DNA of 45,888 nt from assembly GCA_019118275.1 (NCBI GenBank), contig DWZH01000037.1, forward strand, positions 1-45,888. Direction: 5' to 3'. Shown here piece by piece: positions 1 to 7,742 of this stretch. The notes below the pieces were generated by a model that made no database searches, was not told the origin of the DNA, and was given only the letters and a program-made list of their open reading frames with translations. Position 1 is the first letter of the stretch, and each line of letters begins with the position of its first letter. A program made the translations under genes and the position numbers. Source of the stretch: Candidatus Brachybacterium merdavium. GTDB lineage: Bacteria > Actinomycetota > Actinomycetes > Actinomycetales > Dermabacteraceae.

Positions 1-178
1 CCAGGGCGAGCTCGCCGTCGAGGTGACCGATCGTCTTGATCACCCAGTTGGCCAGCACGTGCCCGGACAGCTCGATGCGGGCCGCCTCCCCGTACCAGGC
101 CAGCACCGGCTGCGGGCCGGTGCGCTCGAGCGCGGCGAGCAGCCGCGCCCCCGAGTCCAGCGACGTGCTCGGGCTCAT
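1..178 (-). CDS. TIGR03089 family protein, N-terminal part (cut by window edge)
   Basis: Only the first 59 or so residues are in the window; the gene runs off the left edge. The peptide starts MSPSTSLDSGARLLAAL and has a segment reading RIELSGHVLANWVIKTI, which resembles the start of the actinobacterial TIGR03089 family. That family is related to the N-terminal part of AMP-binding/acyl-CoA-synthetase-like proteins and has no firmly assigned reaction. The ATG at 178 overlaps the cofE stop by 4 bases (ATGA), so the two genes are probably co-transcribed and translationally coupled. The family call rests on remembered similarity over a short stretch. Confidence 0.7.
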   Translation of the reverse strand, partial: MSPSTSLDSGARLLAALERTGPQPVLAWYGEAARIELSGHVLANWVIKTIGHLDGELAL

Positions 179-1221
179 GGGCGATCCTCCTGCTGGTCGG
201 GGGCCTGGATCTGCACCTGCACCGCAGGCAGCGGGGCGGCGATCGACTCGGCCCCCAGGGCGGTGCGCAGTCGCTCGGCCAGGGCGCCGGCCTCCAGGCC
301 ATCCTGCCAGCTGTCACCTGCTGGTGTGACCACGATGCGGTGGGCACCGGCCACGGCGGCGGTGGCGCGCGGGCTGCCGCCGCCCGGGCGGGGGAGCAGG
401 GCCACCTCGACCGCTCGGGCGATGCGCACCCGATCCTCCTCGGGGGACATCCTGGCGATCGGCTCCTGTTCGGCCGACAGCCCCAGGGCCGTCCACACCG
501 ATTCGAGGCTGGGTCGCCGGAACCAGTCGTCGCTGCCGGTGCGGGACAGCTCCCGCGCCGGGACCGATTCGTCACCGGAGGCGACCGCCCCCGCCACCCC
601 GCGCACGAGGGCCAGCGGCACTCCGTCCGCCTTGCCCTTGACCAGGTCGGCCGCCGCAGCCAGCTCATCGGCGAGGTTGCGGACCGTGACCGTCAGGGGG
701 CGGCCGGAGCGGTCCGTCCCGCCTCGCAGGTCCTCCAGCGAGGCCACCCCGGCCGCGCCCAGGGCGATGTCGCCCACGCCGACCCGCCACACCCGTGAGG
801 AGGTGTCGGTCAGCACCACCCCCAGCCGCACCCCCAGGGCGGCGGTCAGCTCCCGGTGCAGCTCGGCGGCGCAGGCGTCGGGGTCCTCGGGCAGCAGCAA
901 CGGCCCCTCGGGTGCGTTGGACGAATCGACCCCGGCGGCCGCCATCACCGGCCCGGACGGGATCTGGACCACGGAGGTCACCACCCGCGTGTGACGGCGC
1001 CGGGCGACGGTGCGAGCCGTGCTCGCCGTGATGGCGGCCTCCCGCTGATCGGGGGCCACGACCAGGCCGAGCGCCTTGGAGACGACCTTGGTGGAGATGC
1101 ACAGCACGTCGCCGTCGCGGACCCCGAACGGTTCCAGAGCCGTGGCCAGCAGCGAGGCCAGGTCGTCTCCGCCGCGCACCTCGGGCACTCCGCCGACCGG
1201 GATGATCTCGACCCGTGTCAT
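175..1221 (-). CDS. cofE: Coenzyme F420-0:L-glutamate ligase (CofE/FbiB N-terminal type)
   Basis: 348 residues. CofE adds glutamate to F420-0 in the cytoplasm, using GTP and a divalent metal, during coenzyme F420 synthesis. The N-terminal 240 or so residues fit the family: MTRVEIIPVGGVPEV at the start, then GDVLCISTKVVSKALG at about 38-53. The start at 1221 is chosen because a GGGGAGGAAAT ribosome site lies just upstream; a longer in-frame reading to 1284 would cover that site. The last 100 or so residues are too short and too divergent to be the complete nitroreductase-like domain of mycobacterial FbiB (about 450 residues), so this is either a CofE with its own tail or one with a reduced second domain. 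It is divergent from whiB2, as fbiB-whiB2 are neighbours in mycobacteria. No cofD is visible in the window. Confidence 0.85.
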   Translation of the reverse strand: MTRVEIIPVGGVPEVRGGDDLASLLATALEPFGVRDGDVLCISTKVVSKALGLVVAPDQREAAITASTARTVARRRHTRVVTSVVQIPSGPVMAAAGVDSSNAPEGPLLLPEDPDACAAELHRELTAALGVRLGVVLTDTSSRVWRVGVGDIALGAAGVASLEDLRGGTDRSGRPLTVTVRNLADELAAAADLVKGKADGVPLALVRGVAGAVASGDESVPARELSRTGSDDWFRRPSLESVWTALGLSAEQEPIARMSPEEDRVRIARAVEVALLPRPGGGSPRATAAVAGAHRIVVTPAGDSWQDGLEAGALAERLRTALGAESIAAPLPAVQVQIQAPDQQEDRP

Positions 1222-1343
1222 GATTTCCTCCCCTGGACACCGCAGTCCGATCGCGGTGTCAGGATCGCACCGGGGATCGAGCATAATCTGATGGTGGCCC
1301 CGGACGGCAGGCGGTGATGGGTATGGCCCTCGGTGTCTGCCGC

Positions 1344-1374
1344 TTGACGGGGCTTAACTACACGGGTGTATTTT
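1344..1374 (+). promoter_or_regulatory. Candidate whiB2 promoter with overlapping palindrome
   Basis: TTGACG at 1344-1349 could be a -35 box and TATTTT at 1369-1374 a -10 box; the 19-base spacer is longer than ideal. A near-perfect inverted repeat, TACAC-GG-GTGTA (1359-1370), lies in the spacer and touches the -10, where an operator would block polymerase. It sits in the 205-base gap between the divergent cofE and whiB2 genes, about 50 bases before the whiB2 start. Promoter and operator roles are inferred from position only. Confidence 0.4.
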
Positions 1375-1426
1375 AGGGGCGCAACAGGACTTCGGCGGAC
1401 ACCGCAGGAGCGGGAGGAGTGGGGCG

Positions 1427-1726
1427 ATGGACAAGGACCACATCGACGACGATGGGCGTGCAGAGCTGTCCCTGCTCGATTTCGCCGGGTACGACACCGA
1501 CGAGACCGAGCAGTCATGGCAGGAGCGCGCCCTGTGTGCACAGACGGATCCGGAGGCGTTCTTCCCCGAGAAGGGCGGCTCCACACGGGAGGCGAAGAAG
1601 GTGTGCGTCTCCTGCGAGGTACGTGCGGAGTGCCTCGAGTATGCGCTCCAGAACGATGAGCGGTTCGGCATCTGGGGCGGGCTGTCCGAGCGCGAGCGTC
1701 GCAAGCTCAAGCGCCGGGCGGTCTGA
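1427..1726 (+). CDS. whiB2: WhiB2-like iron-sulfur transcription factor
   Basis: 99 residues. WhiB proteins are cytoplasmic actinobacterial regulators that bind a 4Fe-4S cluster and usually act with the sigma-A subunit; WhiB2 (WhmD/WhiB) is tied to septation and division. The four cluster ligands are Cys37, Cys60, Cys63 and Cys69 (C...CxxC...C), followed by GIWGG at 81-85 and a basic tail (RRKLKRR) that binds DNA. The N-terminal acidic extension before Cys37 fits WhiB2 rather than WhiB1. A GGAGGAG ribosome site lies about 9 bases before the ATG. The neighbours (F420 gene, DUF3499, phosphomannomutase) match the region around mycobacterial whiB2. Confidence 0.92.
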   Translation: MDKDHIDDDGRAELSLLDFAGYDTDETEQSWQERALCAQTDPEAFFPEKGGSTREAKKVCVSCEVRAECLEYALQNDERFGIWGGLSERERRKLKRRAV

Positions 1727-1738
1727 CGTCGTCGCCGG

Positions 1739-4700
1739 GTGAATGAGGGCCGGGTCACCGCTGTCGTCCTGCTGAGCGGGTCGACCAGTGCGCTCACCCT
1801 GGAATCGACCGCAGCCGCCGTCACGGCGCAGAGCAGGCCGGCGGATCGCATCGTCGCGATCGCGCCGTCCTCGCTCGAGGCCGAGGCCGGTGCTCTGCTC
1901 GAGGACCTCCTGGAACGCGGTGACGTCGACGAGGTGCTGACCACCTCCGGTGCCGTCGGTCGGGCCGGTGCCGTGCGCGAGGCGCTGGACCTGCTCGATC
2001 GGCGCCCCGCCGCGAGCGGACCGCAGGGCCCCGACGCCGAGGCCGCCACCGAAGCGAGCACCGAGGACGACACCGAGCCGGGCGCCGCGGGCGAGCTCGA
2101 GGCCTCGCCCGGCAGGTCGAGCGGCCGGCGTGCCCTGGCCGTCGACCCCGAGGCCGTCGAGCGGCGCCGCACCCAGGACGCCGAGAAGCTCGCCCAGGTG
2201 CCACAGCGCCTGCGCGAGGAGCGTCGCTCGGGCCGACGGGCCGCGACCTCCTCCGCGGACGAGTCCTGGCTGTGGTTCGTGGTCGACGAGGCCACCCCCG
2301 GGTCCCAGGCGCTGGCCGAGCTGCTCCACCTCGCCGCCGACTCGCCGAACACGGCGGTGGTCGGCCCCAAGCGAGTTCGCTTCAGCGGGACCGCCGCGGC
2401 TGCCGCCGACCCCGCTCAGCGCTCCGCCGAGCAGGCCGATGCCCTGGTCGATGTGGGCATCACCCTCACCCATGGCGGGCGCATCATCACCGGGGTCGAT
2501 CCCGGTGAGATCGATCAGGGCCAGGTCGACTGGCGCCAGGATGTCCTGGCCGTGGCCCTGCCGGGGATGCTGATCCGTGAGGAGACCCTGCGGGAGGTCG
2601 GCGGCCTGGACCCGGACCTGCCCACCCCCTGGGCGGAGATCGACCTGTGCCATCGCGTCTGGCGGCACGGGGAACGGGTCGCGGTGCAGTCCGATGCCCG
2701 GGTGCTGTTCCCCGACCCGGAAGGTCCTCGCCGGCAACGGATGCAGGAACAGCGCACCGGACAGCTGCTGCTGCTCCTGAAGCACCGCAGCACCCTGATG
2801 GCGATGCTCATGCTGTTGTTGTCGCCGGTGACCACCCTGCTGCGGATGGCGGCCGCCGTCGCCGCCTCGACGCCGCGTCGCGCGGTCATGGAGCTGCGGG
2901 CCTGGCTCGCCGCCCTGGCCCGTGCCCCCCGTGTGCTCCGCCGCGGAGCGGGGGACCGCCGCCGGGCTCGCGTGCCCCGGGGCCGCCTGGCCCCTCTGTA
3001 CCTGCCACGGGGCGAGAGCATGCGCCGCCGCCTCGACGACGCCTGGACCCGCCTCGTCGCCGACGATGAGCACAACCGTCGGATCCGACACACCACCTGG
3101 GGTATCGCCGGCACCCGCAACAGCATCGAGGACGTCGACTACGGAAGGCACGTGGCGTGGACTCTGGCAGTGGGTGCCGCTTCCGTGGTGCTGAGCCTGC
3201 TGGCGCTGCGGAGCCTGTTCGGGCGCGGGGCTCTCGTGGGCCCCGGTCTGCTCCCGCTCCCCGAGGCCTGGCAGGACGGCTGGGAAGCCGCCTGGTCCAC
3301 CTGGGTGCCCAGAGGGCTGGGGGTACGCGGCCCCGGTGATCCCCTGGTGCGCCTGCTGGGCCATCTGCCGACCACCGGCGGAACGCTCGTGGAGGTCATC
3401 GTGTTCACCGCGGTGCCGCTGAGCGCCCTGACCGCCTGGTGGGCCGCGGGCGCCCTCACCCGCGCGGTCGGGGCCCGGCTCGCCCTGGCCGTGACCTGGG
3501 CGCTGGCCCCCTCCCTGCTGTCGGCCCTGACGATCGGCTCCTGGCCGCTGCTGCTGGTGCACGCCCTGCTGCCGCTGCTGGCCCTGGCCATCGGCCGAGC
3601 GATCGGGCTGCCCCACAAGATCGCCCGGGCGAGCGCCGGCGCAGCTGCCGCAGCCGGCCTGCTGCTGTTGGTGATCGGAGCCGTCCAGCCGCTGCTGGTG
3701 GTGCTGAGCGCGCTCGCCCTGGCCCTGATCGCCCCCTCCGTGCCCGGGCGGCGCCGGCGGCTGCTGTGGGTGCTGATCCCCTCGCTCGCCCTGCACGCTC
3801 CGTACCTGCCGGCCTATCTCGATCGGCCCGCCCAGCTGCTCGCCGTGGGTGGGGTCCCGCCGATGCCCACCACCGCGTCCGCCACCGACCTGTTCATGCT
3901 GTGGCCGGTCACCCCCGGCATCATCGAGGCGCTGACCCCCTGGGTCGGGGCGACGGCCGCCCAGCTGCTGCCGGTTCTGCCCCTGCTTCCCGTGCTGGTC
4001 GCGGCGCTGCTCGCCCCGCTGCTGGCCGGGGACGCCGGCCGTGCCGGCCGCCTCGGTGTGCTGCTGGCTGCGGCAGGGCTGGTCGCCGCGCTCCTCGCCC
4101 GCGACACCATGGTCGCGGTGAGCGGGGACCAGCTGGTGGCCGCCCCGCTGCACGGGTTGCTGAGCATGACCCTGCTCGCCCTGATGATCGGCGCCGGCGC
4201 AGCCTTCGACGCCCTCGCCCGCCGTGCGCCCGAGGACTCGCGGACGCGGCGAGTGGGCACCGCCGCGCTCGCGGCCGTCGTGGCCTGCGTCTGCGCGGTG
4301 ACGGTGGTGGGATGGTCCGTGCTGCTCCCCGAGCAGCTGGAGGTCCAGCGCAGCACGAGCGGGCAGGTCCCGGCGGCGGCGGCCGATCAGGGCCGCACCG
4401 AGGCGCGCACCCGGGTGCTGGTCCTGGAGACCGACACCGACGACGGGGTCCGCGCGAGCCTGGTCGTGCACGGAGGGGAGTCGATCATCCAGCAGTCGGC
4501 TGCCGCCGAGCTGCGGGACGTCCAGACGGTGCGCTCCGGTACCGCGGTGGACGAGGATCCCGGCTCGGTCGCCCTGCGGGAGGCGGTGGCGACCATGCTC
4601 TCCGGAGACTCCGGGGAGGAGGCGGTGGCCGACACCCTCGCCGTGGGCTACGTGATCGTGCCCGGCGACACCTCCGAGCAGCTCGACCTGGTCGAGTCGC

Positions 4701-5128
4701 TGGACGCCTCCGACCTGCTGGAGAAGGTCACCGAGGGGGACGGCGGCGGCATGTGGCGGATCATCGATGCCTCGCCCCGCGCGGCCGTCGTCGGCGGTGC
4801 GGAGCCCATCGCGCTGTCCAGCGGGGCCGTGCCTGCTTCCGGGACGGTCCCCGCGGACGAGTCGGAGCGGACCGTGGTGCTCTCCGAGCGCTATGACACC
4901 CAGTGGCGGGCCACCCTGGCGGGCACGGACCTGCAGCCGGTCCTCGTCGACGACTGGGCCCAGGGTTTCACCATCCCGGCCGGCGCATCCGGTGAGCTCG
5001 AGCTGAACCGGCATCAGCCAGGACTGCTGGCCTGGCAGGTCACCTTGTACGTCGCGCTGGCCCTGACCGTGCTGATCGCCATCCCGTGGCGTCCGCGCAG
5101 CCGCGCCGTGGAGGAGATGTATGGCTGA
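1739..5128 (+). CDS. Family 2 glycosyltransferase fused to large membrane region
   Basis: 1129 residues. The N-terminal part is a GT-A (family 2) glycosyltransferase: a first strand at about 6-15 (VTAVVLLSG), an acidic site region WLWFVVDEATPGS near 180, and an acceptor region with ALPGMLIREETLREVGGLDP near 280 followed by WAEIDLCHRVWRHG. The usual DDD/DxD cluster is reduced to VVDEA. An alanine/glutamate/arginine-rich stretch at about 95-165 interrupts the fold. From about 345 on there are many hydrophobic segments, then a soluble C-terminal region and a last helix near 1100. Such proteins in Micrococcales are thought to build envelope polysaccharide; the substrate cannot be read from sequence. 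The start is a GTG 13 bases after whiB2 with no good ribosome site. It overlaps the next gene by 8 bases. Confidence 0.85.
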   Translation: MNEGRVTAVVLLSGSTSALTLESTAAAVTAQSRPADRIVAIAPSSLEAEAGALLEDLLERGDVDEVLTTSGAVGRAGAVREALDLLDRRPAASGPQGPDAEAATEASTEDDTEPGAAGELEASPGRSSGRRALAVDPEAVERRRTQDAEKLAQVPQRLREERRSGRRAATSSADESWLWFVVDEATPGSQALAELLHLAADSPNTAVVGPKRVRFSGTAAAAADPAQRSAEQADALVDVGITLTHGGRIITGVDPGEIDQGQVDWRQDVLAVALPGMLIREETLREVGGLDPDLPTPWAEIDLCHRVWRHGERVAVQSDARVLFPDPEGPRRQRMQEQRTGQLLLLLKHRSTLMAMLMLLLSPVTTLLRMAAAVAASTPRRAVMELRAWLAALARAPRVLRRGAGDRRRARVPRGRLAPLYLPRGESMRRRLDDAWTRLVADDEHNRRIRHTTWGIAGTRNSIEDVDYGRHVAWTLAVGAASVVLSLLALRSLFGRGALVGPGLLPLPEAWQDGWEAAWSTWVPRGLGVRGPGDPLVRLLGHLPTTGGTLVEVIVFTAVPLSALTAWWAAGALTRAVGARLALAVTWALAPSLLSALTIGSWPLLLVHALLPLLALAIGRAIGLPHKIARASAGAAAAAGLLLLVIGAVQPLLVVLSALALALIAPSVPGRRRRLLWVLIPSLALHAPYLPAYLDRPAQLLAVGGVPPMPTTASATDLFMLWPVTPGIIEALTPWVGATAAQLLPVLPLLPVLVAALLAPLLAGDAGRAGRLGVLLAAAGLVAALLARDTMVAVSGDQLVAAPLHGLLSMTLLALMIGAGAAFDALARRAPEDSRTRRVGTAALAAVVACVCAVTVVGWSVLLPEQLEVQRSTSGQVPAAAADQGRTEARTRVLVLETDTDDGVRASLVVHGGESIIQQSAAAELRDVQTVRSGTAVDEDPGSVALREAVATMLSGDSGEEAVADTLAVGYVIVPGDTSEQLDLVESLDASDLLEKVTEGDGGGMWRIIDASPRAAVVGGAEPIALSSGAVPASGTVPADESERTVVLSERYDTQWRATLAGTDLQPVLVDDWAQGFTIPAGASGELELNRHQPGLLAWQVTLYVALALTVLIAIPWRPRSRAVEEMYG

Positions 5129-6791
5129 CCACGACCAGCTCCGCGACCACGACCACGAGGCGGGGCGTCCCCCGGACCGTGGCATCGAGGATCGGGACCA
5201 GGAACCGAGCGCCGGCCGCTCCGGCGTGGCCCGGCCCCTGCTGGGGCTGGCCTGCCTGGTTCCCCTGGCCGCGGCCGTCGCATTGGTGTCGCTGACCCCG
5301 CCCAGCGAGACCGTCTCCGTGACGCGGGGTGAGGCCAGCTCCCGGCCCGGCTCGGTGCAGATGTGGTGCCCGGGACCGGTGCAGCCGCCTGATCCGCTGT
5401 TGGAGGAAGGACCGGACGAGGACCTGTCGGTCACCCCGCCCCACCCTGCCGTGGACGTCGGCACGGTCGCGTTCGAACCGGAATCCTCCCTGCTGTTCGG
5501 AGCCGTCAGCGGCGCGGAGACGCTGCAGGAGGACGATGGCAGCATCCGTGCCCCGCAGATCACCGCAGAAGGGTCCGACGGCTCTGCGCTGCCCGGTGAG
5601 TCCGCGGCCCAGGACCTCGGGGTGAGCGTGCGGACCGATGCCCAGGTCCAGGACGCCCCGCTGCTGTCGGCCGCGAGCTCCCAGGACCTCCGCCCGGTGG
5701 CCGATGCGGTGCAGTCCACTGCGACCGGCAGCGGTGATTACCGGTCCCTGGCGGTGAGCCGCTGCGCGCGCCCCACCACCGAGGCGTCCTTCCTCGGGAT
5801 CTCGACGACCACGGGGAGCAGCTCGGCGCTGGTGCTGCGCAATCCCTCCTCCCAGCCCGCCACCGCCTCCGTGCAGCTGTGGACCGAGGAGGGGCCGGCC
5901 GCGATGGCCGGTCGCAGCCAGGTGGTGGTCGGCCCCGGCGAGGAAGAGAGGATCCTGCTCGAATCGGTCGCCGGCGGGCACGAAGCCCTCGGCGTCGAGG
6001 TCTCCGTGCTCGGCGCGCCGCTGGCGATGCACGTGCAGAGCACCGAGCGTGACGGCCTGACCCCTGGAGGGGCCGAGATCCTCACGCCCCAGTCCCCGGC
6101 CTCGGCACAGCAGGTGATGCCCGCGGTGGACGTGGCCGGGGTCGCACCGACCTTGGTGCTGGCCAACCCCCACGGCGCCTCGACCTCCGCACGCGTGGTG
6201 GTGTCCGGCCCCGACGGCCCGGTCGAGGCCGCCACTCGCGAGGACGTCGAGATTCCCGGCGGGGCGGTCACCACTCTCACGCTGGACGGCGTCCCCGATG
6301 GCAACTACAGCGTCATCGTCGAGGCTGAGGGAGAGGTGCTGGCCACCACCCGCACTTCCACGACCGGCACCGAGCTGCCCGGCGACACCCTGGGCGCCCC
6401 CGTCGACTTCACCTTGGCCGCTGCGGCCGCACCGATCGAGGCCAGCGCGGTGACCGCCCTGCCAGCGACGGGCGCCCACGGATACCTGGTCCTGGCGGCC
6501 CTGGTCGACACCGCGGTGACCATCATCCCCATCGGCGCGGACGGGGCCGCCGGTGAACCCGTCGAGGTGGACGTCTCGGCGGGGACCTCGACCCCGGTCC
6601 TGGGCTCGGAGCTGGCGCTGGGGGACTCCAGCCCCGCCGCCCTCGCGATCGTCCCCGAGGAGCCGGGGGCCGTCCACGCCTCCTGGATGCAACGACAGGA
6701 CGATGACGCGGGCGACATCCTTCTCTCCGCCCTGCCCGTCCCCGCCGGGGCGGCCACCGCCGATGCGGTGACGGTGCGCCTGGGCGAGTGA
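5121..6791 (+). CDS. DUF5719 family secreted/membrane-anchored protein
   Basis: 556 residues. After a charged cytoplasmic N-terminus rich in His and Asp there is one membrane segment at about 37-58, then a long exported region rich in Ala, Val, Thr and Gly with beta-sandwich-like repeats. Two such repeats contain the phrases SALVLRNPSSQPATASVQL and PTLVLANPHGASTSARVVV. This matches DUF5719 proteins that follow glycosyltransferases of the same kind in Micrococcales. The role is unknown; coupling to the upstream gene (8-base overlap, start inside its last codons) suggests they act together on the outer envelope. Two or three Cys lie in the exported part and could form a disulfide. Confidence 0.82.
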   Translation: MADHDQLRDHDHEAGRPPDRGIEDRDQEPSAGRSGVARPLLGLACLVPLAAAVALVSLTPPSETVSVTRGEASSRPGSVQMWCPGPVQPPDPLLEEGPDEDLSVTPPHPAVDVGTVAFEPESSLLFGAVSGAETLQEDDGSIRAPQITAEGSDGSALPGESAAQDLGVSVRTDAQVQDAPLLSAASSQDLRPVADAVQSTATGSGDYRSLAVSRCARPTTEASFLGISTTTGSSSALVLRNPSSQPATASVQLWTEEGPAAMAGRSQVVVGPGEEERILLESVAGGHEALGVEVSVLGAPLAMHVQSTERDGLTPGGAEILTPQSPASAQQVMPAVDVAGVAPTLVLANPHGASTSARVVVSGPDGPVEAATREDVEIPGGAVTTLTLDGVPDGNYSVIVEAEGEVLATTRTSTTGTELPGDTLGAPVDFTLAAAAAPIEASAVTALPATGAHGYLVLAALVDTAVTIIPIGADGAAGEPVEVDVSAGTSTPVLGSELALGDSSPAALAIVPEEPGAVHASWMQRQDDDAGDILLSALPVPAGAATADAVTVRLGE

Positions 6792-6820
6792 GGCGCCGGA
6801 GGCCGCCGCCCTGGCTGGGA

Positions 6821-7276
6821 TCAGCCGTCCCAGATGCCCGGGTCGACCTCCTCGGGCGGCAGCCCCAGGATCGAGGCGACCTGCTCGGACAGCACCTGAC
6901 GCAGCATCAACTCCAGCTCCTGCGGACTCCCGCACCGGGGTTGCACCGAGCGGCGATAGACCACCACCCGCGGCGGATGCTCGCGCGTGGCCGGCACCCC
7001 GCGACCCAGCAGCACACCGGCATGCTCCCAGGGGGCCGGATCCGAGGGAGGCACCTCCTCGACCACCACCTGCAGATGAGCCAGGCGGCGCGGGAAGCGC
7101 TCCGTCAGCGCGGCGGCGACATCGGCGACGGCATCGTCGAACTGCTCACGGCGGGTGCGGTGACCGGGCAGATGCGGGGGGATCAGGTCCCAGCGGCGCC
7201 CCCGCCCCCGGCGATCGCGGCGACGGGGGACCGGACGCTGACCGGAGGGCCCGGCCGGGGACTGCTCGACATCCAT
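6821..7276 (-). CDS. Zincin-like metallopeptidase-family protein (Rv3259-like), HExxH lost
   Basis: 151 residues. The middle and end follow the Zincin_1/Rv3259-type layout: REQFDDAVADVAAAL, then LQVVVEEVPP, then PRVVVYRRSVQPRC and a final helix. In active zincins that helix carries HExxH; here the equivalent reads VLSEQVASILGL, without either histidine, so peptidase activity is unlikely. The N-terminal 40 residues are very basic (RRRDRRGRGRR). The start at 7276 is chosen because a TACAGT -10 box lies 6 bases before the ATG, giving a leaderless message. It is convergent with the DUF5719 gene and divergent from DUF3499, as expected from the conserved block around whiB2 and pmmA. Confidence 0.75.
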   Translation of the reverse strand: MDVEQSPAGPSGQRPVPRRRDRRGRGRRWDLIPPHLPGHRTRREQFDDAVADVAAALTERFPRRLAHLQVVVEEVPPSDPAPWEHAGVLLGRGVPATREHPPRVVVYRRSVQPRCGSPQELELMLRQVLSEQVASILGLPPEEVDPGIWDG

Positions 7277-7282
7277 GACGGC

Positions 7283-7288
7283 ACTGTA
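7283..7288 (-). promoter_or_regulatory. -10 box TACAGT for leaderless zincin-like gene
   Basis: On the minus strand TACAGT ends 6 bases before the ATG at 7276. At that spacing transcription should begin at or next to the start codon. There is no clear -35 box. Confidence 0.6.
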
Positions 7289-7364
7289 GCCGCGCGGGCT
7301 GTGGGCTGCCGCTGCCCGCCGCGCTGTCCGGGCGTGCCGACGAGCGCAGCGGCCTCTGCCTGCG

Positions 7365-7370
7365 TACACT
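7365..7370 (+). promoter_or_regulatory. -10 box TACACT for leaderless DUF3499 gene
   Basis: TACACT ends 6 bases before the GTG at 7377, leaving no room for a ribosome site. This is the arrangement of a leaderless actinobacterial transcript and supports the GTG as the true start. Confidence 0.6.
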
Positions 7371-7376
7371 CCTTGT

Positions 7377-7742
7377 GTGCCTGCTCGTGAATGCTCTCGG
7401 ACCGCCTGCTCGCACCCTGCCGTCAGCACGCTGACGTACGTGTACGAGGACTCCACCGCAGTGCTGGGACCGCTGTCCCGCAGCAGCGAACCGCACGCCT
7501 ACGACCTGTGCCGCGGCCATGCCTCCTCCCTGACCGCTCCGCGTGGCTGGGAGCTGCTGAGGGTGCCCGGCAGCACGGACGTCAGCGACGATCTGGTGGC
7601 GCTGTCCGATGCGGTCGACCCTCGCCGCCGTCCCCCGGCGCCCGAAACGCCGGCAGCGCCGGCCCCGCGACAGCGCCCGGCCGAGCGGCAGCGGCCGGGC
7701 GACGGCCGGCACCTGCACGTGCTCAGGAGCTCGAATGACTGA
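7377..7742 (+). CDS. DUF3499 family zinc-ribbon-like protein
   Basis: 121 residues. Conserved features of DUF3499 (Rv3258c family) are plain: paired cysteines Cys6 and Cys11, the stretch TLTYVYEDSTAVLGPL at about 19-33, then Cys45 and His48 (LCRGHA), and TAPRGWELLR. The Cys/His set suggests a small metal-bound fold. The last 45 residues are Pro/Arg-rich and probably disordered. The function is unknown, but the gene stays next to pmmA and whiB2 across actinobacteria. The start is a GTG with a -10 box 6 bases upstream. The end overlaps the phosphomannomutase start by 8 bases, so the two are one operon. Confidence 0.9.
   Translation: MPARECSRTACSHPAVSTLTYVYEDSTAVLGPLSRSSEPHAYDLCRGHASSLTAPRGWELLRVPGSTDVSDDLVALSDAVDPRRRPPAPETPAAPAPRQRPAERQRPGDGRHLHVLRSSND

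Noticed and set aside
1514-5719. Very long open frame on the minus strand opposite the glycosyltransferase
   Set aside because: Composition is low-complexity (His/Gln/Gly/Arg-rich) with no family features. It is the expected antisense shadow of a GC-rich gene.
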